NCBI GenBank assembly: GCA_963693085.1
Contig: OY856409.1
Span: forward strand, 662,685,591-662,749,590
DNA length: 64,000 nucleotides
Reading direction: 5' to 3'
DNA from: Alisma plantago-aquatica
Taxonomy: Eukaryota; Streptophyta; Magnoliopsida; Alismatales; Alismataceae
Shown here: positions 1 to 10,749 of the stretch, piece after piece
How positions within the stretch are numbered: position 1 is the first letter of the stretch
Layout: the number at the start of each line of letters is the position of its first letter
Translations under genes and position numbers: made by a program
Notes under the pieces: model-generated
Told to the model about the DNA's origin: nothing
Databases searched by the model: none
What the model saw: the letters and a program-made list of their open reading frames with translations, nothing else

Positions 1-653
1 GGATAAATGATATACATGTTCTTCATATACCTTCTTAAATGAATGACTTGCTGCTTAATCAAGTTATAATTGAAATGATTGCATAGAGAATACTGCTCTG
101 CATATCTTATTCAATGATTTACCTGCTGTTGAGTAAATATAATTCTACTGCTCAGTGTTATTCTATTATCAGCAATAACAATGTTTCTGGCGGAGAGTTA
201 TATCTCTCGCTGGGACAATTTTTATAATTGTCTCACCCCCGTGGGATTAAATTTTTTAGGTAATCGCCGAAGAAGAGGAAGAAACCTTTCAGTGGGTGAG
301 TAACAGCAGCAGCAGTCATAGGGACAGTAGTGATCCAACTGGTGGAGACATTGGCTGTCTGGTTTTGTGTAGATAGTCCTATGAGTCGTCTCTGTACTCT
401 CGGGTCCTATGAGTTAGTGTTTTGATTCTCCGATCTGAGATTTTGTGCAAAGAGGCATGATATGTATATATATGAACCAGGATGTAATGTTTTACTTTGG
501 TTCTAAATGAAAGAGTTTTCCTATGAATGGATCTCTTGATAAATGGTTTTAATTTTTAGTGATTTTCAGTAATCCGCTGCTAACGATCGCTTCCGCATGT
601 TTTATTATTGTTAATGACACTTGTTATCTTAAATGATGGCGGGTGTCGTGACA
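1..653 (+). mobile_element. 3' end of an LTR of a plus-strand LTR retrotransposon (partial)
   Basis: This stretch has no ORF and ends in tgtcgtgaca at 653. Six bases later comes TGGTATCA (660-667), the start of the usual primer-binding site complementary to initiator-Met tRNA. An LTR ending in CA immediately before such a site is the expected 5' LTR to leader junction of a plant retrotransposon. The start of the LTR lies outside the window, so its length is unknown. Family is not assigned. The sequence does not resemble the Athila-like 5' LTR at 6859-8454, so it belongs to a different element of opposite orientation. Confidence 0.55.
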
Positions 654-659
654 GTTTAG

Positions 660-667
660 TGGTATCA
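660..667 (+). other. Truncated initiator-Met primer-binding site
   Basis: The bases tggtatca match the first 8 positions of the canonical TGGTATCAGAGC primer site. The match stops where sequence of the minus-strand Athila integrase begins (about 668), so the breakpoint between the two elements falls inside the PBS. Confidence 0.55.
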
Positions 668-3600
668 CTCATTCAATTCAAACATTCTCTTTCTCCCAGC
701 TTCATCATAACTCAGGTTTAGCCTTCTAAGCGCCCAATGGGCCTTGTGCTCCAACTCCACCGTTAGGTGACAAGCCCGGCCATACGCCAACCTAAAAGGC
801 GTGGTACCTATAGGTGTTTTGTAAGCCGTTCTGTACGCCCACAGTGCATCCGGTAGTAGGGCACTCCAGTTCTTCCTCGTGGATGCCACCGTTCGCTCTA
901 GAATCTTCTTAATTTCACGATTTGAGACCTCCACTTGGCCTTGAGTCTGCGGATGATATGGGGTGCCAATGTTGTGCTTGACCCCATATTTCTTCAATAA
1001 TGTCGAGAACTTCTGATTCCTAAAATGTGTACCCCCATCGCTGATTATCATTCGGGGTATCCCAAACCTGCAGAAAATATTCTCCTTAACAAACCTGCAC
1101 ACTAAAGTGGAATCATTAGTCCTTGTGGGGATTGCTTCCACCCACTTCGACACATAATCAACTGCTAACAAAATATATAAATTGGAGTTCGAGGACACAA
1201 AGGGTCCCATGAAATCTATGCCCCATAAATCAAATACCTCAACTTCCTGAAATACATTCAGGGGCATCTCCTGTCGCTTTGAGATATTACCTGCACGCTG
1301 ACAAGGGTCACATTGCCTCACAAAATCGTAGGCATCCCGAAACAAAGTTGGCCAATAAAGGCCACTTTCCAAAACCTTAGCTGTCGTTCGTGAGCTGGCG
1401 TGGTGTCCTCCCGTAGGTGATGCATGACAATGATGGAGAACACTCTCGTACTCCACTTCAGGCACACACCTGCGTAAAATACCGTCCCTGCATTGCTTAA
1501 GAAGAATTGGATCATCCCAAAAATAGTATCTCAAAGAATGAAAAAATCTCTTCTTCTCCTGATATGACCAATCTTCCGGGATGATCCCGCAAGCTAAGTA
1601 ATTAACAATTTCAGCGAACCAAGGCTCTTTAGAGTTAATTTTCAAAAGCTGTTCATCCGGAAATGTCTCAGTTATGGGTATATGTAAATCTTTTTCATCC
1701 ACCCTATCTAACCTAGACAAATGATCAGCCACTACATTTTCCATCCCAGATTTGTCCTTGATTTCAATGTCAAATTCCTGTAAGAGCAAAATCCACCTAA
1801 TGAGTCTAGGTTTTGCGTCTTTTTTCTCCATCAAGTATTTTATTGCAGCATGGTCAGTCCATACAACTACTTTAGATCCAACTAAATACTGCCGGAATTT
1901 TTCGAAAGCAAACACAACGACAAGTAATTCTTTTTCAGTAGTTGTATAATTCAATTGGGCATCATTCAGAGTTTTTGAAGCGTAGAAAATTACGGTGGGC
2001 TTATTGTCTACCCGCTGCCCCAATACGGCTCCTACCGCAAAATCTGAAGCGTCACACATTAATTCGAAAGGTTTTGTCCAATCCGGCGTTTGAACAACCG
2101 GTGCAGAAATCAGTTTTTCTTTCAAAACATCGAATGCATGTAGACACTTATCATTGAAATCGAAAACCGCATCTTTCTCCAAAAGCTCAGATAAAGGTTT
2201 TGCAATTTTAGAAAAATCCTTTATGAATCGCCGATAGAACCCGGCATGTCCCAGAAAACTTCTCACCCCTTTTACAGAATTTGGTGGGGGCAACTTAGAA
2301 ATGACCTCAATTTTCACCGGATCCACCTCTAGACCTTTGCTAGACACCTTGTGTCCTAGCACTATTCCCTCAATCACCATCATGTGACATTTCTCCCAGT
2401 TAAGGACCAAGTGCGTGTCCTCACAACGCTGTAACACTTTATCTAGGTTATAGAGACATTCATCAAACGATGCACCATACACCGAGAAGTCATCCATAAA
2501 AACCTCGAGACAACGCTCTACCATGTCAGAAAATATGGCGAGCATACAGCGTTGAAACGTCGCTGGTGCATTGCATAAACCAAACGGCATTCGGCGGTAA
2601 GCAAACGTCCCATAGGGACAAGTGAACGTAGATTGCTCTTGATCCAAAGGATCAATCGAGATCTGGTTGTACCCCAAATACCCGTCTAGAAAACAAAAGT
2701 GCGATCGACCGGCAAGACGCTCTAGAATTTGATCAATGAACGGTAAGGGAAAGTGATCCTTAAGTGTGGCAGCATTCAAACGACGGTAGTCAATACAAAC
2801 TCGCCAGCCGGTTACCAGTCGGGTGGTGACAGGTTCATTCAACAAATTTTTAGTGACAGTAATTCCCCCCTTCTTGGGGACTACCTGTGTGGGACTCACC
2901 CATGTCGAGTCTGAAATGGCATAGATAATACCTGCAGCAAGAAGTTTAATGACCTCCTTCTTCACAACCTCCATCATGCTCGGATTTAGACGTCTTTGAG
3001 GTTGAATCATAGGCTTGGCTCCCTCCTCGAGCCGAATCTTGTGTTGACATAGAGTAGGGGAGATCCCCTTGATGTCTGCAACGGACCACCCAAAAGCTCC
3101 TCGGTGGTTCTTCAGCACGATCAACAATTGCTCCTCCTCATCTGCACTCAAATAAGAAGATACGATCACCGGTAACTTGTCTTCCTCAGCTCGAAAGACA
3201 TATTTGAGATGCGGGGGCAGCGGCTTTAATTCCAACTCCGGCAGGCTGATAAGAGATGATTGAAGCGGCGGGGGAAGAGCACCTAAATCTTCATAATGCC
3301 TCGCATAGAAGCATGGAAGCATCTGAAGCATTTTAGCGCACTCCTTGAGTGATTTACTCCGCATCCAATCATATGTAATATTCAACAAACAAGCCTCCAA
3401 CGGTAATTCCGGATATGCATCAGAAGCAGAAATAGCAATCGCATCATCCTCCAAAGAAGGCGGAATGTCCTCATTCTCATCATTCAGAAATCCCACAGCT
3501 TTACACAAAGAAACTACCTTAGTCTGCTCCATGATATCCACAGCTAAGGTTCCATTATCCACCTTGCTCATCACATGAGCCATGTCCAGAAATGGTTTTC

Positions 3601-4339
3601 CAAGGCAGAGTGAAATATTGCAGTCCAGACGTTTCACCATATTGCATTGTTCATTTGCTTTAGATGACGCAGTTCTAGAGGGCATGACCATCTCAAAGCG
3701 GTCATCCGCTATGCCCAAGGTCAAGCGACCTCTCCCCATCTCTAAGATCATGTCGGCTGTAGCTTGGAAAGGACGTCCAAGTAACAGCTCGTTGCCCTGT
3801 TCATCCTGCATCTCCATAACCACAAAATCAGCCGGGAAGACAAATCTATCCACCTTTACTAAGACGTCTTCACAGATTCCATAAGGCTTCACGACAAAGT
3901 TGTCTGCCAATTGAATCGTCATATTGCTCGGCCGTGATTCCTTCAATCCCAGCTTTTTAAATGTCGAAAGGGGCATCAAGTTGATGCTTGCCCCTGAATC
4001 ACATAATGCTTCGCCAAATTTAACCTTCCCGATGTAGTAAGAAATATTGAAACACCCTGGATCCTGTCTCTTTGGCGGCAACGTGCCCATGATGAAGGCA
4101 CTCACTTGCTCCTTCACCACAACGACCTCTGTATCTGGAATTTTTCTTTTCTTGGTAATGACATCTTTTAGAAATTTCCCGTATGAAGGAATTTGCTCAA
4201 TGGCTTCCAGTAAAGGAATATTGACTGAAAGATTCCTAAAACTGTCCAAAAACTTCTTGAACTGTGCATCTACCTTCCTTGCCTTCACGCTATTAGGATA
4301 CGGGACCGGAACAGCTTGTGCCCTTTGATGAGGTGGCAC
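665..4339 (-). pseudogene. pol: Athila-type pol polyprotein (PR-RT-RH-INT), truncated
   Basis: A 1224-codon open stretch encodes the enzymes that copy and integrate the element. Aspartic protease is near residues 98-210 with the DSGA active site at 114-117. Reverse transcriptase spans about 440-690, with [14 protein letters not shown] (584-597) and catalytic FMDD at 614-617. RNase H follows (about 740-860, containing TDHAA). Integrase follows with an HH-CC zinc finger and a catalytic core showing DFMG, SDGG and the downstream Glu. The chain ends in MFELNE and then runs straight into foreign sequence at about 668, so the integrase C-terminus and anything beyond are lost. The same frame continues upstream of the chosen Met to gag but meets TAA at 4466-4468 and TAG at 4622-4624. 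The long open stretch implies modest age, but no functional element remains. Confidence 0.9.
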
Positions 4340-5786
4340 ATAAGGTGTCTTTTTCTGAGATTCCTCCTCTGCAACCTGTTCTTCAGTATCATCTACAACT
4401 GTGTCCTCAACCTGCTCTGTGACTGGTATGGGCTGCTCCTCATTGGATTTACCTTCTTCTTTAGTTTATGGTGTGCTTGTCTCCTCGGCCCTTGGATTCA
4501 ACAATTTCTTGCCACTTCTTAGCAGAATAGCCTTCGCTTGCTGATTTCCCCCGGGAACATTGGTATTCCCCGGAAAACCTGGATGTGCCGGCTTCTTCAA
4601 ACTAGTGATCTCGGCTGCCATCTATGCCATAGATGTCTCAATGGTCCTCATTTGAGCCCCATTGCTCTGCAATGTTTGCCCAAATTGATTCATGAACTCT
4701 CCTTGCTGCTTGATTTGCTGGACAAACGTATTCATTAGCTCTTGATTTTGCTTTATAACCTGATTGAGCAGCTTCGTGCTCTTATCTTCTGCTACTGGCG
4801 TGGGTTTAGCATTCGGATCTTGCAGAAAATTATTTGGATCCTTCCACGAAAACATTTTGTCTTTTCTCCATGAGTAGTCATTGTTCCTATACCCTTGCTG
4901 TTGTCTCATGTATTTGACTTGAGCCTCATCCTCGGACTCATTATCCTCCTTTTGCAGTAACTTCTTTGCGAGAAGATCCATCTTCTCATTCAGCTCTCTC
5001 ATTGCCTTGGATTCATTGACGACTCGCGCTTGCTCTACCGGGCCTCTTTCTCTTTCACCCCATGACTGCTTCCTAGCCATGTTCTTGAGTATTTCCCAGC
5101 ATCTGGTGTCAGTATTATTTAGAAAAAAATCCCGACCCGGCTAAATCCAGATTACTCCTATCATGCTCGGAGAGAGCAAAATAGAAAATTTTCACCTGCG
5201 TCTCTTTGTCCAGCCCGTGATGTGGACACCTCCTCAGCATGACCTGAAATCGCTCCCATGTCTCAGAATATGTTTCACCGGCCTGTTGGGTGAAATTATG
5301 AATCTTCCGGATCATGTCGTTAGTCTTCTCAGGAGGGAAGAACCTCTCAAAGAAGACCTCCACCATATGGTTCCAGGACTCCACGAACTCATCGTCCAAA
5401 TTATGCAGCCACTCTCGCGCGGCTCCCGCTAAAGAACTCAAGAAGAGCTTGAGATATAGTGCATCCTGTGGAAACCGATCGATTTTTACCATGTCACAGT
5501 TTTCAACAAACTGGTTGATATGCGCGACGGGGTCCTCATTCTTGAGCCCATGAAAAGCATTCGACTTGACCAGATTTATCAAAGTCGGATCAATCTTATA
5601 TGTTGGTATGTTGATTGCCTGCTTCTTTATAGGCCCCTTGGAAGCTGATGCGGAAGAAGCCTTGATCTTCTCCCATATGGTCTGTGCGTCGGCCATCTCT
5701 TCCTATTCAAATTCAGAATCTATCTCTTCTTGGTATTCTTGCTCGTTAAAATCTTCGTCCTCAGGTCCCGACAGCGGAACCTCGGG

Positions 5787-6077
5787 TGTAACGCCTGGGC
5801 CCACTGCCCAAGGCTCTAGTATAGTTTTAGGAATGACGACTGGCCCCACAGACCACCACTAGCCTTAACTGCGCACTTTGTCCACACTGACGCGCAAGCC
5901 AGGATCAACTTCCCGACTGGTCACCCATCCTAGTACTACTCCAAGCTGAGCACGCTTAACTATGGAGTTCTTTAGAGATGGGCTTCCTGAAAAGGAGGTG
6001 GACCTTGGTGATATGGGTAGTCCAATCATTCCTTTTAAGATCATGTTATCCAAGGCCTCAAATCCTGGGATGTTACA
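5787..6077 (-). repeat. Cassandra 3' LTR
   Basis: This is the 3' LTR in minus-strand orientation, next to the polypurine tract. Positions 5919-5960 read on the minus strand like the conserved half of plant 5S rRNA (TTAAGCGTGCT, then GTAGTACTAGGATGGGTGAC), which contains the internal RNA polymerase III promoter region. Confidence 0.93.
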
Positions 6078-6092
6078 ATCTCCCCCACTTAG
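6078..6092 (-). other. Cassandra polypurine tract
   Basis: On the minus strand GTGGGGGAGAT lies directly before the TGTAACATCC start of the 3' LTR. This is the expected plus-strand primer of reverse transcription. Confidence 0.85.
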
Positions 6093-6318
6093 ACTCTTGA
6101 CGTCCTCGTCAAGGCTCAACTATATGGCCTCATAATCTGACCCCATTTCAGTGCAGACCCACAATGACCCATGGACACCCAGCTCCCGTCCACGGCTACC
6201 AGCGCAAAGGTGGCTCCATCTCGTCTCTACGGGTAGCCCTTTCCATCTTGCCTGGACCGCACGGCTCAAGACTGGCATGCCACATGCCCATGTGGGCCCC
6301 ACCTACTGGAGGGGTTAT

Positions 6319-6331
6319 GGCTCTGATACCA
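6319..6331 (-). other. Cassandra primer-binding site (tRNA-iMet)
   Basis: On the minus strand TGGTATCAGAGCC follows the LTR end after 2 bases. It is a perfect match to the standard initiator-Met tRNA primer site. Confidence 0.93.
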
Positions 6332-6333
6332 TT

Positions 6334-6624
6334 TGTAACGCCTGGGCCCACTGCCCAAGGCTCTAGTATAGTTTTAGGAATGACGACTGGCCCCACAGAC
6401 CACCACTAGCCTTAACTGCGCACTTTGTCCACACTGACGCGCAAGCCAGGATCAACTTCCCGACTGGTCACCCATCCTAGTACTACTCCAAGCTGAGCAC
6501 GCTTAACTATGGAGTTCTTTAGAGATGGGCTTCCTGAAAAGGAGGTGGACCTTGGTGATATGGGTAGTCCAATCATTCCTTTTAAGATCATGTTATCCAA
6601 GGCCTCAAATCCTGGGATGTTACA
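6334..6624 (-). repeat. Cassandra 5' LTR
   Basis: This is the 5' LTR in minus-strand orientation, next to the primer site. The 5S-like segment recurs at 6466-6507. No difference from the other LTR was seen on reading. Confidence 0.93.
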
Positions 6625-6834
6625 TCGGGTGTGGGATTCGCGTAGTCAGTACTGCGCGTTTGCACCATACACAACACCTGAAATAAGAAAATTCAGTTCA
6701 GTACAGTGCTTTGACGAGTATAAAAATGAACGAACAAAAGAAAGAAAATATTTGAAGTTGAATGAAAATTATAAAAAAAGATGTGGCCTAGAGTGGCCGC
6801 TCGTAGCACTCGAAGTGCCAACAATTTCGCCGTA

Positions 6835-6852
6835 TCCCCGGCAACGGCGCCA
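6835..6852 (-). other. Athila primer-binding site (tRNA-Asp)
   Basis: The minus strand reads TGGCGCCGTTGCCGGGGA, which matches the complement of the 3' end of plant tRNA-Asp(GUC). That primer is characteristic of Athila/Tat elements. It lies 6 bases beyond the LTR end. Confidence 0.85.
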
Positions 6853-6858
6853 AAAACT

Positions 6859-8454
6859 TGACGTGTATTTTACTACGCACTAAAAATGCAAGTGTACGCG
6901 TCGAGTAGTACAGACCTTGTGAGGCCCGAGTCGAATACAGGGATACTCAGAAATGTTGGAGACTCCTACTAACTATTTGCGATCAGCTAAGCCAAAAAAC
7001 AAATTGGGGTTGTTGAATAAAATTAAAATAAAACAAAGCAAACAATCGATTAAAGGTTTATTTAATCAATTCAAAAGGATATCTTTAGGATTGCGGTTTC
7101 ACCGCGGGTTTTCATTGTATTAGGTTTTATATAACACCTCAATCTTCTCTCTCTATCCGGGTAATGGCCTGAAAACAGAATTGCCCACTGTCGCGGTATA
7201 ATTCACTATCTAGGTTTAGGTCGGTTCCACTGTCGTAGTAACCTATACCCTAAACTAGATGCATTATGAACGATCTCTCAGTATCCACCATTAATTTACA
7301 CCACCTTGGTCAAGGGATTTGTCGATTAATGTAGATTTCATCTCTTTTCAACCGTTAATCCTTCTTTCAAAGTAATTAAGGTCATTAGGTTATTATTATG
7401 GTGATCAAGCATAACAATATATGGAGAAAATGAAACTATACCACGGATTTAAGAGAGAAAATATGAATTACTATTAGAAAAATATCATACAATGAATCCC
7501 CGGGCTACTCCCAGTCCTAAAGATGAAGGGGATTAGCCCCGCATGGTCATCTCACACAAGTACAAGATAGAGATAGGGGAAATCATGTGAAAAACGTGGA
7601 ATGAAAGGGAAAACCCCTGAACGGAGAAGAACCGGTTGATCCTTTGCGTAGAACACATGCTTTCCCGCCTCTCGGTGGTGAAATCCGTCTTCGGCAGCGT
7701 CCGGATCGACTGGTATGAACTTCTGGCCTCCGTTCTCCTTTTTCCTGCTCCTCGGCACTTGTGCAATGGCTAATCCGATCCGATCCTCGTCTGGGCGGCC
7801 GTCCTTAGGTATAAGTCCCTCATTAGGTCGTTAATTAACTCCAACCGTCCGATTGAGATCATTAGAAATCAAACTCATATCCTACGGCGTCGATACCATC
7901 GACGCGAGTCGATGGTATCAACCCGCTGCAGTAACGAACCCTTCCTTTGTCGCGCCCAACATCATCTCGATACCATCAACACGGGTTGATGGTATCGACT
8001 TCCTTTAGGCATCGGTTTTGTCATTTTGCGACGCTGTAGCCTCTGTGCTTCGATGGTATCAACTTGGTGTCGATACTATCGACAACTTCTTCACCAGCAA
8101 CCTGAAGGTGTCTCGATACCATCGACTTGAGTGTCGATGGTATCGACTCTTTGCTGCTCCTTTCAGCTGGAAACCTACGGCCTTGTCGATGGTATCGACT
8201 TCCGTCGATGGTATCGACGGAAGCAAATACTCATTTGTCTTGAAATTCAAAGACAAGATCACATAAATTCACACAAATAATAATAATGTGATAATTAATG
8301 CTCAAAACAATGAAATAAAGGGGATTTGACATAAAATAATGGCAAAGACCAAAATGGATGAATTATGCAATATTAACCATAAAAACAACTAATAAAAGCA
8401 TAAAACACATATCAAACAGGTCTATAAATGCGAATCAAAATCATCGCATCAACA
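6859..8454 (-). repeat. 5' LTR of the Athila-like element (about 1.6 kb)
   Basis: On the minus strand it starts TGTTGATGCG at 8454 and ends ACACGTCA at 6859, six bases before the tRNA-Asp primer site. Its length of 1596 bp fits the Athila clade. The outer edge coincides with the break in the LINE RT reading frame. It contains the array of 15-bp near-palindromes at 7889-8218. No partner LTR is in the window, so age cannot be estimated from LTR divergence. Confidence 0.8.
7889..8218. repeat. Ten 15-bp near-palindromes in five pairs
   Basis: The motif GTCGATACCATCGAC or its complement GTCGATGGTATCGAC, with 0-2 changes, starts at 7889, 7908, 7966, 7985, 8049, 8069, 8112, 8133, 8185 and 8204. Arms GTCGAT and ATCGAC are inverted around a 3-bp asymmetric centre. 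The ten copies form five pairs whose starts are 19, 19, 20, 21 and 19 bp apart. The array lies inside the Athila LTR. Function is not known to me. The arrangement resembles paired protein-binding sites. Confidence 0.9.
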
Positions 8455-10503
8455 GAAAAATCATTAGATGCTTTAAGAGGCCTGACTTTATTGCTAGCAA
8501 CAGCTTCATCCATAAGATAGGTAAACACCTGCATGACAATAACAAACAAGTACGGGGCAATAGGGTCCCCCTGCCTCACCCCGTTAGAAGGCTTGAAACT
8601 CTCAGTGGGTTCACCATTAACGAGGATCTCATAGGACATAGTCGAGAAAATCTTTTTGAGCCAAATCTTTCAGCAATGTGGAAATCTCATCTTCTCAAGA
8701 ATACAGAAAAGTGCATCCCAAGAAATAGAATCATACGCTTTAGTAATGTCTAACTTCAAAGACATTCTATGTTTCCCATCTTTTCTATTGAAATCATGGA
8801 TAATCTCATTGGAAAGGAGAATGGCATCTCTTATACCCCTTCCTTTGATGAAAGCACATTGATTTGCACTAATCAATCTAGGCAGAATACATTGTAACCT
8901 GCTGCTTAAAATCTTTGTAATGATCTTATAAAGAACGTTGCAAAGAGCTATAGGCCTCCAGTTCTTGAGCTCCAAGGAATTATTTGATTTAGGGACCAAA
9001 GTGATGAAAGTGTGATTTGCTTCTCTAAGAAGTCTCCCTGTTCTAAAGAAATGCAACATAGCACAAACAATGTCATTTTTAATAATAGGCCAACAACTTT
9101 TGAAAAACTTGCCATTAAAACCATCTGGGCCCGGGCATTTGTCCACATTCAGGTCACTAACCACATCCTCAATCTCCTTAGGAGTAACAAAATGATCTAA
9201 ACTCATCCGGAGAATGTCATCCAGAACATTGAAATTGAAAGAATCAAGAGCTCCCACATCAGCAATATGAACACTATTAAAGAGCTTGTAATAGTAGTCA
9301 AGAATGGACTTCTTAATGACAACAGGATCCGAAACAATAGCTCCATCAACATCGAGAGCCTTAATGTGATTAGCTTGTCTTCTAACTTTAATAGTTGAGT
9401 AGAAAAACTTAGAATTGGAATCTCCATCCTGCAGCCAAATGATACGAGATTTTTGTCTAAGAAAACTTTCCTCACTCAATCTAGCTTTAGCAGCCTCTTT
9501 CCTGCTTTCCTTCAGATTATGTTGAAGCTGTGTATTTGAGGGATCATTATCAAGCAACTGGGCAACATGATAGACCTTGGCTTCCAAATTCATCACATTT
9601 TCAGACAAGTTCCCAACAACCTTTTTATTCCATTTAGCTAGGACACCCCGGAGCTTTCTCATTTTAGAATAGGCAAGAAACATAGGCAACCCAGAACTAT
9701 CAGTAGTCCATGCTTCTCTAACAATATCAGTAAAATCAGGTCTCATAATCCTAGCATTAATGAATCTGAACGGACCATTGACTTTCTTTTTGTCTCCAAT
9801 CTGCAAATTCAAAATCTTATGATCGCTTGCCATATTGGTAATAAGATACCCAAAGTAGTTATGAAAGTTCTTCATGAATTCTCCATTATAAAGAATTCTA
9901 TCGATTCTAGTAGTAACAAAGGCATCACCCTCCTGATGATTGTCCCATGAAAAGGCAGGACCATTGAGAGACAAATCAAATAAACCACAATTTAGGACAC
10001 ATTCATTAAACTCTTTCATGGATTTTCTAGTGGGAGGGTCTTTACCAATTTTCTCTTCATACCTTCTAACATCATTGAAATCACCCATTATAAGCCATGG
10101 TTCTCTAGTTCTTGTATTAATATCTTCTAAACTACTCCAAAGACTGGTTCTATCGGAGTCCAAGGTATGACCATAGACATCTGTCAGCTTGAAATTAAAA
10201 TCGTTGCGCTTCACATCAGCATGAATGAGTTCATCAGATTCCATCTCCTTAGAAATATCACAAATGCTATGCTTCCATAACAGAATAACTCTCCCCAAGG
10301 TGTGAGAATCATGGTTAGAAATCCATTCATAGTCAGAAAAAAAACTGAAGTAAAAGTTTCTGTACATTCTTTCTTCTTACTTTAGTTTCCACTAAAATTA
10401 AAATATCAGGTCTATACCTTCTCATCTCCTCCTAGATTCCAGGAGCTTTAATGTTGAGCCCTCTGACATTACAGGAGAGAATATTTAGAGAGATCTCAAC
10501 CAT
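8455..10503 (-). pseudogene. LINE ORF2: endonuclease plus reverse transcriptase (5' part)
   Basis: The likely start is ATG at 10503-10501, giving MVEISLNILSCNVRG, the typical first strand of the apurinic-type endonuclease. An in-frame TAG at about 10437 and a frameshift near a T8 run (about 10340-10350) follow. An open stretch of 565 codons (10367-8670) then carries the rest of the endonuclease (WLIMGDFNDV, TRIDRILYN) and the RT fingers and palm (LVPKSNN, NWRPIALCNVLYKIITK, SLKLDITKAYDSISW). After a TGA at 8670-8672 the same frame resumes with NGVRQGDPIAPYLF, the next RT block, and is cut at 8455 by the Athila LTR. The enzyme would nick target DNA and prime cDNA synthesis. This copy is dead because it lacks the catalytic DD block and carries lesions. 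Confidence 0.88.
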
Positions 10504-10749
10504 TGGAACTCATTTTTCCCAGTACTTTGCTGGGGTGGGACTCTACTTCTCCTGAGCTTATAGTTTCATCCTCCTCATCACTGTCAAGATGCTGGAATCT
10601 ATTGCCTTTACTCTTGGAATTTGTGGCTTCATAACTCAGGTTTGGGCTAGCAGCTCTGTTCTTTGTCTTACTTGATTTCTTTGGCCTGTGGAAACCATCC
10701 GAATCTTGAATATTTTTATCAGATTTTTCAGTTAAATTGGGATGAGTGA

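Larger units (their letters stand above)
5787..6624 (-). mobile_element. Cassandra TRIM, complete, with 5-bp target duplication
   Basis: Two direct repeats of 291 bp (5787-6077 and 6334-6624) begin TGTAACG and end GTTACA, and are identical as far as I can read. They flank a 256-bp core without coding capacity. The target duplication tcggg is present on both sides (5782-5786 and 6625-6629). On the minus strand the core starts with a full initiator-Met primer site and ends in a G-rich polypurine tract, fixing the orientation. The LTRs contain a 5S-rRNA-like segment, the defining trait of Cassandra. The element is non-autonomous and depends on proteins of other retrotransposons. Identical LTRs and an intact TSD indicate a recent insertion. 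Confidence 0.96.
4625..6668 (-). pseudogene. gag: Athila-type gag, interrupted by a Cassandra TRIM and mutated
   Basis: The capsid domain lies in 5115-5696 (minus). It shows the retrotransposon Gag pattern of alternating Trp and acidic segments (AREWLHNLDDEF, W-x8-FF). The C-terminal part is in 4625-5080 in another frame, so a frameshift lies between 5081 and 5117. It is rich in Gln, Lys and Glu, and no CCHC zinc knuckle is evident. The likely true start is an ATG at 6668-6666, upstream of the Cassandra insertion. An in-frame TAG at 5705-5703 precedes the Met at 5696. So this gag carries at least four lesions: insertion, nonsense, frameshift and the TAG at 4622-4624 before pol. Confidence 0.8.
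668..8454 (-). mobile_element. Athila/Tat-type Ty3-gypsy retrotransposon, 3'-truncated
   Basis: Read on the minus strand, the element has a 5' LTR (6859-8454), a tRNA-Asp primer site (6835-6852), gag (about 6668-4625) and pol (protease, RT, RNase H, integrase). It then stops at about 668 inside the integrase C-terminus. No 3' LTR or polypurine tract is present. A Cassandra TRIM (5787-6624) is nested in gag. The 5' LTR begins exactly where the LINE reverse transcriptase is interrupted (8454/8455), so this element inserted into the LINE. Gag and pol carry stops and a frameshift, so it is not autonomous. The Athila-clade call rests on the RT and integrase style, the LTR size and the PBS. Confidence 0.88.

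Noticed and set aside
5919..5960. 5S rRNA gene
   Set aside because: Only part of 5S is present, it occurs in both LTRs of an element with TSD, PBS and polypurine tract, and Cassandra LTRs are known to contain this segment.
7889..8218. Regular short palindromes suggested a CRISPR-like array
   Set aside because: Spacers are not of constant length, orientation of units varies, and the array lies in the LTR of a plant retrotransposon.
8018..8266. Open frames across the palindrome array
   Set aside because: They lie in the Athila LTR and are produced by the repeated motif.
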